Below, in pieces: positions 7,786 through 15,875 of a stretch of DNA of 32,791 bases. The notes below the pieces were generated by a model. That model had not been told where the DNA came from and ran no database searches. It saw only the letters and a list, made by a program, of their open reading frames with translations. How positions within the stretch are numbered: position 1 is the first letter of the stretch; every line of letters starts with the position of its first letter. The DNA comes from Clostridia bacterium (GTDB lineage Bacteria > Bacillota > Clostridia > Oscillospirales > Acutalibacteraceae): NCBI GenBank assembly GCA_017410585.1, contig JAFQQM010000033.1, forward strand, positions 1 through 32,791, in the 5' to 3' direction. Position numbers and translations under genes: made by a program.

Positions 7786-8895
7786 ATGAAAAAGTTTGTT
7801 GCCATTTTGTTGTCCGTGGCTCTGTTGGTCGGCGTGTCGGTTTGGCCGGTATCGGCAGAGGGAACGGTCAACGTCTATATCGACGGTCCCTCGCAGATCG
7901 AAGCGGGAACGACGCTTTTGCCGGTCTCGCTGTACGTCAACGGTGACGTTGCGGTCGGCGGCGCGCAGGGCACGCTGTTGTTTAATGCGAACGAGGTCGA
8001 GTATGCCGGCGTGACGCTGCGAAGCGACGTGACCGCTCTGGGCAATACCGAGGCGGTTTCGGTCAACGTGGATGCGGATGTCGGCAAATTGACCTTTGTG
8101 CTGACCTCCAACGTCACCGGCGGCAATGCGCCGATGGATGCGTGGATGACGGTCAATTTCCGTTTGAAGGATACCGCTATCGGTTCTACCACCAGCGTGC
8201 AGTTGCACGGCGCCGATCTGGTGCTGTCGGATATGACCGGCGACAACGAACTGTTTGCTGACGTGGCTCTGACGATGGCGGCGGTCAACACCCGCGTGAT
8301 CGCCGATACCGAAGAGGCGGTCAATATGAAGGGCGCGACCATCCGTACCTCGACCGAACTGCAGGGTCTGCGTTTTGAGTCGGAGCGTGCGGCGTCGGTC
8401 AACGTGGATATGAGCAAACTGACCGAGGTCGGCGTGGTGATGTTCCCGACCGCGCTTCTGTACGACGGGCAGGAACTGACCAAGGAAACGGTCGGTAAGC
8501 AGGGCACCGTTCCGGCGGTGGCTTCGACGACCGATACCGATAAATTGGAACTGATCAAGAACGGCGAGAAATTGTACGCTACGCTGAGCAACGGTACCAC
8601 TCACGGCCGCGCCAACGTGGCAATCACCGCCCGTAGTTATATGGTGGTCGACGGTGTGACCTATTACAGCCACAACGACGTGGCGGGCACCAGCGTGAGC
8701 GACGGTATCGCCAGCAAGACGTTGGTCGGTGTGGCGCAGTCCATTGCCAAGACGCAGATCGCCAACGCGACGGCGGCCGGCAAGACGCTGGACACCGCCT
8801 CGGTGGATGCGTTGCTGGATAAGACGGCGGTGTTTGCCGACGCGGAAGTGACCGCGTTGCTGACCTTCTGCTGTGAGAATATCGCCTATCTGTAA
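7786..8895 (+). CDS. Secreted protein with a cohesin-like N-terminal domain
   Basis: A signal peptide (cleavage near VSA-EG, residue 24) is followed by a beta-rich domain at about 27-160. It has the layout of a cohesin: an opening VNVYIDGPSQIEAGTTLLPV strand, a LLFNANEVEYAGV segment, a GKLTFVL strand and a VNFRLKDTAIGSTTSV segment. Cohesins bind dockerins, and a dockerin is encoded six genes downstream in the same operon. The second half (about 170-369) starts GATIRTSTELQGLRF and contains ITARSYMVVDGVTYY. This resembles a GLRF-type domain of unknown function seen at the C-termini of many Clostridia surface proteins. No anchor or sorting motif is visible, so it may be released or held by a partner. 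AGGAGG stands 8 bases before the ATG. The cohesin call is from pattern only; a carbohydrate-binding or general Ig-like fold is the alternative. Confidence 0.8.
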   Translation: MKKFVAILLSVALLVGVSVWPVSAEGTVNVYIDGPSQIEAGTTLLPVSLYVNGDVAVGGAQGTLLFNANEVEYAGVTLRSDVTALGNTEAVSVNVDADVGKLTFVLTSNVTGGNAPMDAWMTVNFRLKDTAIGSTTSVQLHGADLVLSDMTGDNELFADVALTMAAVNTRVIADTEEAVNMKGATIRTSTELQGLRFESERAASVNVDMSKLTEVGVVMFPTALLYDGQELTKETVGKQGTVPAVASTTDTDKLELIKNGEKLYATLSNGTTHGRANVAITARSYMVVDGVTYYSHNDVAGTSVSDGIASKTLVGVAQSIAKTQIANATAAGKTLDTASVDALLDKTAVFADAEVTALLTFCCENIAYL

Positions 8896-8915
8896 GTTGA
8901 TGGGAGGGCAAGTTG

Positions 8916-9056
8916 ATGAAATTTTACGAAAAACCGTTGCTGTCGGTCAACCGGCTGACGGCGCCGACTATCCTGACCGTTTCGGAAACGGGCGAATGGG
9001 ATCCGGATTGGGATACCGCCCTCGAGGATGAGGAGCAACAGTCCGATGACGCGTAA
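8916..9056 (+). CDS. Acidic 46-residue micropeptide
   Basis: A short open frame is preceded by GGGAGG about 7 bases from the ATG. It starts MKFYEKPLLSVNRL and ends in a strongly acidic tail rich in Asp, Glu and Trp, with no signal peptide, cysteine or membrane span. It lies 20 bases after the cohesin-like gene and directly before a hairpin terminator. The MKxYEKP opening resembles other short Clostridia proteins annotated only as hypothetical, and also the leader of some modified peptides. No modifying enzyme is encoded nearby. The good ribosome site and compact placement favour a real gene; the function is unknown. Confidence 0.6.
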   Translation: MKFYEKPLLSVNRLTAPTILTVSETGEWDPDWDTALEDEEQQSDDA

Positions 9057-9076
9057 AGACGGACGTCCGTCTTTTT
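9055..9076 (+). terminator. Attenuator/terminator after the micropeptide
   Basis: The stem AAAGACGG with its complement and an ACGT loop runs into five T residues, and it overlaps the micropeptide stop codon. The next genes are in the same direction without an obvious new promoter. The hairpin therefore probably lets only part of the transcripts through and makes the first genes more abundant. Confidence 0.65.
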
Positions 9077-9093
9077 GAACCGCCTGCGGTTCA
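9076..9093 (+). repeat. Second hairpin in tandem
   Basis: TGAACCGC and GCGGTTCA form an 8-bp stem with a 2-nt gap, directly after the attenuator and followed by CAAAATCTTC. It may block 3' exonucleases or assist termination. Confidence 0.55.
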
Positions 9094-9127
9094 AAATCTT
9101 CTATCTTGAAAACGAGGTGCATTTCCT

Positions 9128-10855
9128 ATGAAACGAAACGGTATGGCTAAACTCGTTTCGCTGGTTTTGGCGGTGCTGTTGCTTGTCGGGATCTTTCCGC
9201 TGACCGCTTCGGCCGACGCGTCCAAACATTCGGGCGTGGAATACGTGGTGACGATGGACAAAGCGTACGACGTATTTATCGGCAACAAGACCCCCGTGGA
9301 CGCGAAAAACGGGGCGGAGGTCTATCTGACGTATACGGTCATGTCGGTCGATACCGAAAACACGACTTCGACCCAACACGGCGTGGTGGCGACCGATGCG
9401 GTCACCGAACGGTATCCGTACGATAACGGCGGTGTGATGTTCCTCAACTACACGCCGTCGCTGATGGAAGTCGGCTACACGTATTTCTTCAAGTTCTACG
9501 TGGAGGACGGTGCGTTTATGTTTGACGTCGTCCGCGCCAAGGACGGCGAGAAGGAATCGTTGTATTTTACTTCGGTGGCCGGTGAACAGACCGACGTGTA
9601 CAATGCGTTCGGTATGTGGATGGGCGTCGGTTACACGACCGCGCATCTGGAACACGTGATGTGCTACGATCAGGACGGCAACGATCTCGGCGTGCAGACG
9701 CACGGTGCTTCGGCTACCAAAGCAGAAGTGATGCAGTACGATGACGAGGTGGGGCACTCCTATAACGTATCGATCGTGAAGGAAAGCTGCGTGGCGTTGA
9801 TGAGCGCGAAGCCGACGGCGGCCTCCACCGTCTATTTTGAGTATACGGTCAAGTCTACCGATTCGCGTATCTATCAAACGGGCTTGCTGACCACGCGTGC
9901 GCCGTTGACTACCTATCCGTTTAACGACGGTTATATGATGTACGAAAGTTTCTTGGATAACCCGAATAACGGCTATCTGCTGACACCGGGTGCGTCGTAC
10001 ATCGTGCGGATGACCCGTAACGACACCGGTATGGAAGTGGTCGCTCAGCGCACCACCGCCGACGGCAAGACCGAGAGCCGTTCCTTCCCGAATATGGTCG
10101 GCGATTATGACCGTCACGACCCGTACATCGGTCTGTGGTACGGCGAGGGCGCCGGTTATCCCGTCACCTTTGAACTGATCAACGTGAAGTGCTACGACGA
10201 GAACAAAAACAACCTCGGCATTCAGTGCAATCGCGCGCTGAAGGATCTGGTACATATCGGTTACAAGGACGATTACTCTTCTTGCGAAGCGCTCTATTAC
10301 AGTGAAAAAAGCAGTTCCTTTGTGGCACTGTATGCCGACCAGACCGCCAAGGTCACGCGGGACGGCAAGACGGTCGAGTGTACCTATCTGATCGACAGCG
10401 ACACGCTGTTTTTGGTTTACGAGGACGGCAAAGAGGGCTTTGGCTACTTCTACGAGCGCTTTGAGAATGCCGACGAAGTGTACGACCGTATGGGTACCTA
10501 TTACGTCGAGTTTGTGGATGGCACCGATAACCCGCCTGCCCGTCAGACGGTAAACGAGAAGACCGGCTTTACCGCGATGAAACCGGCCGACCCGACCCGC
10601 GAAGGGGCGGAGTTCCTCGGTTGGGTGCTTTCCGACGGGACGGATTTTGATTTTGATACGGTCGTGACCGAATCGCTGACGCTGTATGCCAAGTGGTCGG
10701 ACGGCATCGCTTACAAAGCGGTGGACGGTGAACCGACCGCGGTGGATCCGGCGATGATCTTGGCGATCGCCGCCAGCGCGCTGCTGTTGGTCGGCGGCGC
10801 GGTTGCCACGGTTTTGCTGTTGCGGAAAGGCGGTAAAAAGAATGCCTCAAAATAA
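9128..10855 (+). CDS. Membrane-anchored surface protein with two similar modules and an InlB-type B-repeat
   Basis: 575 residues with a signal peptide (cleavage near ASA-DA, residue 29). Two related beta-rich modules follow (about 40-215 and 216-395). Each has a CYDxxxNxLGxQ strand near its end, MCYDQDGNDLGVQTHG and KCYDENKNNLGIQCNR. Next is an InlB-type repeat of the Listeria-Bacteroides class (about 458-524, FLGWVLSDGTDFDFDT...LTLYAKW). A membrane span (about 543-566) and a short basic tail end the protein. No LPxTG motif is present, so it is held by the membrane rather than by sortase. Such proteins usually bind glycans or other proteins at the cell face. Its position just before the sugar permeases suggests a capture role; the ligand is unknown. 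Confidence 0.85.
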   Translation: MKRNGMAKLVSLVLAVLLLVGIFPLTASADASKHSGVEYVVTMDKAYDVFIGNKTPVDAKNGAEVYLTYTVMSVDTENTTSTQHGVVATDAVTERYPYDNGGVMFLNYTPSLMEVGYTYFFKFYVEDGAFMFDVVRAKDGEKESLYFTSVAGEQTDVYNAFGMWMGVGYTTAHLEHVMCYDQDGNDLGVQTHGASATKAEVMQYDDEVGHSYNVSIVKESCVALMSAKPTAASTVYFEYTVKSTDSRIYQTGLLTTRAPLTTYPFNDGYMMYESFLDNPNNGYLLTPGASYIVRMTRNDTGMEVVAQRTTADGKTESRSFPNMVGDYDRHDPYIGLWYGEGAGYPVTFELINVKCYDENKNNLGIQCNRALKDLVHIGYKDDYSSCEALYYSEKSSSFVALYADQTAKVTRDGKTVECTYLIDSDTLFLVYEDGKEGFGYFYERFENADEVYDRMGTYYVEFVDGTDNPPARQTVNEKTGFTAMKPADPTREGAEFLGWVLSDGTDFDFDTVVTESLTLYAKWSDGIAYKAVDGEPTAVDPAMILAIAASALLLVGGAVATVLLLRKGGKKNASK

Positions 10856-11774
10856 CCCCTTGATTGCTCAAAAGAAAAAGCCGATAAACAAGATGCGGAT
10901 CGCGTTTATTTTGTGTTGCATCACCGTGCCGATCCTTAACTGGCTGATCTTTTATATCTACACCAACTTTTCCGCCTTCTTTATGGCGTTTACCAACAAA
11001 GACGGTGTTCCGTCGTTTGACAACTTTATCCGCTTTTTTGACGAATTCCGGTTGGAAACGTCGGATATCCGCATTGCGCTGAAGAATACGTTTATCACCT
11101 TCGGCATCATTTTGGTTTCTTTCCCCTTTAAAATATTGGTCTCCTATTTCATTTACAAGAAGATCCCGATGTACAATTTCTTCCGCATCGTGTTCTTCTT
11201 CCCCACCATCATCTTCTCGGTCGCCGTCACGATGGTCTTTACCCGATTGGTCGGCGTACAGGGTGAGTTGGCGCAGTGGATCGGTGAGTCTCTCGGTCTT
11301 GGCTATACGCCGGAACTGCTGGGTGATTCCCGCTTTGCCAACTACGTGGTGTGGGCCAACCTGATTTGGATCTCCTTCCCCGGTGATCTGATCATTTGGG
11401 GCGGAACCTTCGCCCGTATCCCGACCGAAGTGTTGGAATCCGGCCGTATCGACGGCGTGAACTGGTGGGGGGAATTCACCCGCATTACGCTGCCGATGGT
11501 CTGGCCGACGGTGGGTCTGCAGATGGTGCTGATGTTCTGTGGCATCTTCAGTGCTTCGGGTAACGTCTTCCTGCTGACCAAGGGTATGTACGGCACGATG
11601 ACCTTGTCTTGCTGGATGTACCTGCAGATGTACAACAACGTCGGCAATCAGGATACCAGCAACGTCTTTAACTACCTGTCGGCAGTCGGTTTGGTCATTA
11701 CGGTGATCGCGGTGACCATTTCGTTGCTGATCCGTCGTTTCACCGATAAGGTGTTCGACGAGGTGGAATTCTAA
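10842..11774 (+). CDS. Sugar ABC transporter permease 1 (LplB/UgpA type)
   Basis: 310 residues with about six membrane spans. It carries the binding-protein-dependent permease EAA loop at about 196-218 (EVLESGRIDGVNWWGEFTRI then LP), which contacts the ATPase. It pairs with the next gene to form the membrane channel of an importer for oligosaccharides. The frame is open from 10803, but the ATG at 10842 follows GAAAGGCGG and starts MPQNNPLIAQKKKPINKMR, a usual cytoplasmic tail. This start overlaps the upstream stop by 14 bases, indicating translational coupling. No ATPase gene is present in the operon, so a shared MsmX-like ATPase elsewhere is expected. Confidence 0.93.
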   Translation: MPQNNPLIAQKKKPINKMRIAFILCCITVPILNWLIFYIYTNFSAFFMAFTNKDGVPSFDNFIRFFDEFRLETSDIRIALKNTFITFGIILVSFPFKILVSYFIYKKIPMYNFFRIVFFFPTIIFSVAVTMVFTRLVGVQGELAQWIGESLGLGYTPELLGDSRFANYVVWANLIWISFPGDLIIWGGTFARIPTEVLESGRIDGVNWWGEFTRITLPMVWPTVGLQMVLMFCGIFSASGNVFLLTKGMYGTMTLSCWMYLQMYNNVGNQDTSNVFNYLSAVGLVITVIAVTISLLIRRFTDKVFDEVEF

Positions 11775-11788
11775 AGGGGGGCGATGAG

Positions 11789-12700
11789 ATGAAACAACAA
11801 GTGGCAACACAAAATCGCCTTCGCTGGCACTTTGACCCGTTTAAAAATTTCCGCCGTAAGGCCCCGATGGAGGTCATCATCCATATTGCGGTGGCGATCC
11901 TCTTTATGGCGGTGGCGCTTTCCTACCTGTACATCTTTTTCTGGGCGGTGATGGCGGCCGTCCGCACCCACACCGAGATCGTTATGGAGCCGTTTGCTCT
12001 GCCGGTGGAATGGCATTGGGAGCATTTCGCCGAGGTCTTTGAAAAACTCACGTTGAGCAACGGCGCCGATTTCTGGGATATGTTGTTTAACAGTCTCTAC
12101 TTCTCGGTCTGCGCGGTCGGTCTGCAACAGTTTACCACCGTTACCTTTGCCTATTGCTGTACCAAGTATAAATTCCCCGGTTCGTCTTTGGTGTATCCGA
12201 TCATCATCGTGATGATCACCCTGCCGCTGTACGGTACCTCCGGTGCGATGTACGAGGTGCTCAAGGCGTTTGGTATGATCGACAGTTACACGCACATTTT
12301 CGTTTCGGCCAGCGGCTTCTCGGCCACCTATCTGTACTATGCGGCCTACTTCAAGAATCTGTCTTGGACCTATGCCGAGGCGGCGATGATCGACGGCGCC
12401 AACGATTTCCAGATCTATTTGAAGGTGATGTTCCCGCAGGCCCTGCCGATCTTCAGCGCTTTGTACCTGACCGGTTGGCTGGGTGTGTGGAACAGTTACG
12501 ATTCGGCGCTGATCTATTTGCCGAATCTGCCGACTTTGCCGGTTGGTATTTATCAGTTTAATACGGAAATGATCTACCGTGCCCGCTTGGACATCCTGTT
12601 TGCGGCCTGCGTGATCATCTCCATTCCCGCGATCATCCTGTTCGTCGCGTTTAACAAACTGATCACTTCAAACGTGTCGCTGGGCGGCATCAAGGGCTGA
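11789..12700 (+). CDS. Sugar ABC transporter permease 2 (UgpE/YtcP type)
   Basis: 303 residues with about six membrane spans. The EAA loop at about 197-216 (AEAAMIDGANDFQIYLKVMF then PQALP) is a textbook match to carbohydrate permeases of the second type. It forms a heterodimer with the product of the preceding gene, whose stop is 14 bases upstream. The ribosome site is a G-run (AAAGGGGGGC), unusual beside the clean AGGAGG sites elsewhere in the operon. A solute-binding lipoprotein gene follows. Confidence 0.93.
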   Translation: MKQQVATQNRLRWHFDPFKNFRRKAPMEVIIHIAVAILFMAVALSYLYIFFWAVMAAVRTHTEIVMEPFALPVEWHWEHFAEVFEKLTLSNGADFWDMLFNSLYFSVCAVGLQQFTTVTFAYCCTKYKFPGSSLVYPIIIVMITLPLYGTSGAMYEVLKAFGMIDSYTHIFVSASGFSATYLYYAAYFKNLSWTYAEAAMIDGANDFQIYLKVMFPQALPIFSALYLTGWLGVWNSYDSALIYLPNLPTLPVGIYQFNTEMIYRARLDILFAACVIISIPAIILFVAFNKLITSNVSLGGIKG

Positions 12701-12738
12701 TCATTAAAATAGGTAATATTTATAAAGGAGCGAACATT

Positions 12739-14298
12739 ATGAAAAAGGTAACACGTATTTTGGCCATTCTGCTGGTGCTGGCGATGCTGGTGTCCGGCCT
12801 GTCCGCTTGCGGTCCCAAGGGCGGTAAGGGCGGCAACTCGGCCACCGACCTGCTGATCAGCTACTGGAACTCCGGTCTGGAGATGGAATGGCTCAACAAG
12901 ATGATCGAAGCGTTTGAAAAGGAGTATCCGGAGTATAACGTGACCGTCAACTCCACCGCTTCCAGTGATGCGGCCTCGGCCTCTTACGGTCTGGAGGACG
13001 TGGACACGGTCGACCTGTATATGGTCACCAAGAAATGGGATACCTCCGAGATGGTGCCCCTTAACGACATTCTGAACGCGACCGCTCCCGGTGACTCCAA
13101 ACCGCTCATTGAGAAATTCAACCAGAAATATCTGAAGACTGAGATCGACCGTGACGGCAACTACTACGGTCTGACCTACGGCGGCGGTATTCTGTCGCTG
13201 GCATACAATAAACAGCAGTTTGCGGATGCCGGCATCACCGAACTGCCGTTGACCACCAAGCAACTCACCGTGGTCTGCGACCAGCTTTCCCGTAAGGGTT
13301 ACACCCCGTTGGCTCACTATGAGGGCAACGGTTACTGGAACTTCATTTCCGAGCTGTGGTTTGCGCAGGCGGACGGTATGGACTACTATGTGGATACCTT
13401 CTACGGTATGGTGAAGGAAGACGGCACCGTGGAGCCGTCGCTGGACGTGTTCACCAAGAAAGACGGCCGCTACGACACCCTGAAGGTGTACGAGCAGATC
13501 ATCACCCCGACCAACGTTATGCCCGGTTCCAACACCGCCTCCCACGTGGAAGTGCAGACCATGTTCCTGCAGGGCAAGGCCGCGATGATGGTCAACGGCT
13601 CTTGGCTGGCCAACGAAATGGCCTCCACCGGTTCGATGGAAAACTTCGATATGATGCGTATGCCGGTCATCTCCACCATCGTGGACCGTCTGGAGACGGT
13701 CAAGGGCGAGACCGACCTGCGTAACCTGATCAAGGCGATCGATAAGGTCACCGACGGCGAAGCCAAGGAAGAGGATTACAAGCAGGCCGACGGCACCTAC
13801 AAGGTGGGCAACAAGACCGTCTCCGCCGCCGACTGGGCGATCGTGGACGAGGCCCGTAACGCTTTGGCTAACAACTACTCCGGCGAAGTTATGTTTATCC
13901 CGTCCTACTCCACCTGCATCGACGGTGCGAAGAAGTTTATGCAGTTTATGCTCTCGGATAAGGGTTACAAGATCTACACCGAGACGCTGCACATGGCGTT
14001 GCCGATGGATTACAGCGACGGCTCTGCCATCGACACCACCGGTTGGAACACCTTCGAAAAGAGCCAGTTCCACCTGATGAGCACGGCGAAATCTTTCGTT
14101 ACCGAGTACGTCTCCAGCAAGCACCGCATCTTCACCGACGGCGGTGCGATCTCGTATCACTTCCCGCAGGCGGCCTACATCCCGCTCTTCTGCGCCAACA
14201 ACCCGGCTGACCGCAAAAACGCCGATCAGATCTGGGAGGCTATGGTTCAGAGCGCCAAGGATAACTTTGAACATAGTTGGATGGCTAATATTGCCTGA
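12739..14298 (+). CDS. Sugar-binding lipoprotein of the ABC importer (family 1-like extracellular solute-binding protein)
   Basis: 519 residues with a lipoprotein signal (LSAC, lipidated Cys24) followed by a flexible Gly/Lys linker. The mature start, LLISYWNSGLEMEWLNKMIE...FEKEYPEYNVTV, is typical of carbohydrate-binding proteins. These catch a sugar outside the cell and deliver it to the two permeases encoded just upstream. The length, longer than the usual 400-450, is like LipO/LplA-type binding proteins, which often take oligosaccharides of complex polysaccharides. AAAGGAG stands about 9 bases before the ATG. Confidence 0.93.
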   Translation: MKKVTRILAILLVLAMLVSGLSACGPKGGKGGNSATDLLISYWNSGLEMEWLNKMIEAFEKEYPEYNVTVNSTASSDAASASYGLEDVDTVDLYMVTKKWDTSEMVPLNDILNATAPGDSKPLIEKFNQKYLKTEIDRDGNYYGLTYGGGILSLAYNKQQFADAGITELPLTTKQLTVVCDQLSRKGYTPLAHYEGNGYWNFISELWFAQADGMDYYVDTFYGMVKEDGTVEPSLDVFTKKDGRYDTLKVYEQIITPTNVMPGSNTASHVEVQTMFLQGKAAMMVNGSWLANEMASTGSMENFDMMRMPVISTIVDRLETVKGETDLRNLIKAIDKVTDGEAKEEDYKQADGTYKVGNKTVSAADWAIVDEARNALANNYSGEVMFIPSYSTCIDGAKKFMQFMLSDKGYKIYTETLHMALPMDYSDGSAIDTTGWNTFEKSQFHLMSTAKSFVTEYVSSKHRIFTDGGAISYHFPQAAYIPLFCANNPADRKNADQIWEAMVQSAKDNFEHSWMANIA

Positions 14299-14315
14299 TA
14301 TAAAGGAGAACGCCA

Positions 14316-15875
14316 ATGAAACGAGCAATCAAATGGACGGCAATCGGTCTGTCTGTGGCGGTGCTCGGTTGTCTGCTTGCATTGCCGGTCTATGCCGGCA
14401 CCTCGTTTGAAACGCTTGACTCTTCTTCCTTTGAGGAGGAGTTGGATCAAACGATCTGGAACGTCCCCGAAGCCGATGTGGAAGCGGTGGACGGTGCCAT
14501 TGAGTTTACGGCCGAAAGCACCGAGTATTCTCGCGTGATTGCGATGAACGTCATTGAACAGGCCTATGGCCTAGAAGAACTTTTGTATTTTGAATCCACG
14601 GCCTACGTTTCGGATATCCCCGAGGGCGGCGAATTTATTTTCGCCGTCGGTATGGGCAGTATCGAAAGTTATCGCGGCGACGAGGGCAACGTGGAGATCG
14701 CCCTGCGCAACGACGGCGGGATGAAACTGACGGTCAATGCGTATGAAGCGTCCGGCGAGCCGACCGAACTTCTTTCTCCGAAGGCGGTATCCGGTTACGG
14801 TACCGTGACGGTTGCCGTGCAGGTCAACAATGACTGTACCTATTCGGTGAAATTCAACGGCTCGACGGCGGCGTCGGGTAGGTTGCCATACCTGCCCGAG
14901 GGTAGTGTCGGCTACCTGCAATCGGGCGGCTGTGCGGTATCGGTCACCGACGTATACGTTCGCTCCTATGCGTACGATGCTCCGGCCAACAGCAATTTTA
15001 AGGAAACCTTCGATAACGACCAGTACAACGCCAACCTGCTGTTCTCCAAGCAGGCGTGGAAGACCCAGTACGATCCGACCTACGTGTCGGTCGAGTCGAT
15101 CGACGGCAACGATATGCTGGTCTTCAGCAACGCCGGCTCGGCACATCTGTCGACTATGCAGCAGTATTCCAACTTCCGCCTGACCTTCGACGTCCCGTGG
15201 TTGATCCGTATGACCGAGATGGACGAAGACAGCACGGTGATCGCTCCCAGTTCGAGTTGGTTTGGCGTGTCCTACGGCGATGCACTGGTGGAATACGCGG
15301 GCAACGGCTACACCGATTCCCCCGACGTGGTCTACTTCGACCGCGACAGTCAAGTTCGCTCCTTTGCGATGGGCAAGGCGGTGGTCGGCGGGGATACGGA
15401 AGCCTATCCGTTCTTCGCTATTGACGAGACCCGCCCGATCTCCTGTATGGTGGAACTGGTGGACGCTCACGTCCGCGTGGGTATCAAATGGATGGACGAA
15501 GAGGAATTCACCATCATCGGTGAGTATGACCGCCCCGACGGTCTGACCCCGACCGGTTACGTTCATATCTGGACGCCCGGTACCGGCAACTTCGCCATCG
15601 ACAACATCGAAATGGTCAACCTCGATGGCGAACCGCAACTCGTCGAGGTGGAATTCAAGACCAACAAGTTTAAGATCCCTGCCGACTACGTCTGGGACGA
15701 GGAAGCGGAATCCAAACTCGTCTACCGCCCCGGTACCGAAAAGAAGACGGGAATCGGATGGAACACGTGGTATCTGCTTATTCCGTGTGCGTTGGTGGTG
15801 GCGGCCGTTCCGGTGGTCATTGCGCTGATCGTCCGCGGAAAGAATAAGAAAAAGGAGGGCAAAGCCGATGAGTAA
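14316..15875 (+). CDS. Membrane-anchored surface protein with two predicted jelly-roll (LamG/DUF1080-like) domains
   Basis: 519 residues with a signal peptide (cleavage near VYA-GT, residue 27). A first beta-sandwich domain (about 32-224) has SSFEEELDQTIWNVPEADVE, GAIEFTAEST and late YSVKFNG strands. A second (about 226-440) starts FKETFDNDQYNANLLFSKQA and ends with FAIDNIEMVNLDG. The order of strands matches concanavalin-like sandwiches that bind or process sugars; I see no catalytic residues I can assign. A membrane span (about 484-506) and a basic tail end it, with no sortase motif. AAAGGAG precedes the ATG and the stop overlaps the next start by 8 bases (ATGAGTAA). A glycan-holding role is inferred from context. 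Confidence 0.82.
   Translation: MKRAIKWTAIGLSVAVLGCLLALPVYAGTSFETLDSSSFEEELDQTIWNVPEADVEAVDGAIEFTAESTEYSRVIAMNVIEQAYGLEELLYFESTAYVSDIPEGGEFIFAVGMGSIESYRGDEGNVEIALRNDGGMKLTVNAYEASGEPTELLSPKAVSGYGTVTVAVQVNNDCTYSVKFNGSTAASGRLPYLPEGSVGYLQSGGCAVSVTDVYVRSYAYDAPANSNFKETFDNDQYNANLLFSKQAWKTQYDPTYVSVESIDGNDMLVFSNAGSAHLSTMQQYSNFRLTFDVPWLIRMTEMDEDSTVIAPSSSWFGVSYGDALVEYAGNGYTDSPDVVYFDRDSQVRSFAMGKAVVGGDTEAYPFFAIDETRPISCMVELVDAHVRVGIKWMDEEEFTIIGEYDRPDGLTPTGYVHIWTPGTGNFAIDNIEMVNLDGEPQLVEVEFKTNKFKIPADYVWDEEAESKLVYRPGTEKKTGIGWNTWYLLIPCALVVAAVPVVIALIVRGKNKKKEGKADE

Noticed and set aside
8900-9060. Modified-peptide (RiPP) cluster around the micropeptide
   Set aside because: No radical SAM, cyclodehydratase, peptidase-transporter or other modifying gene is nearby; only the peptide itself resembles a precursor.
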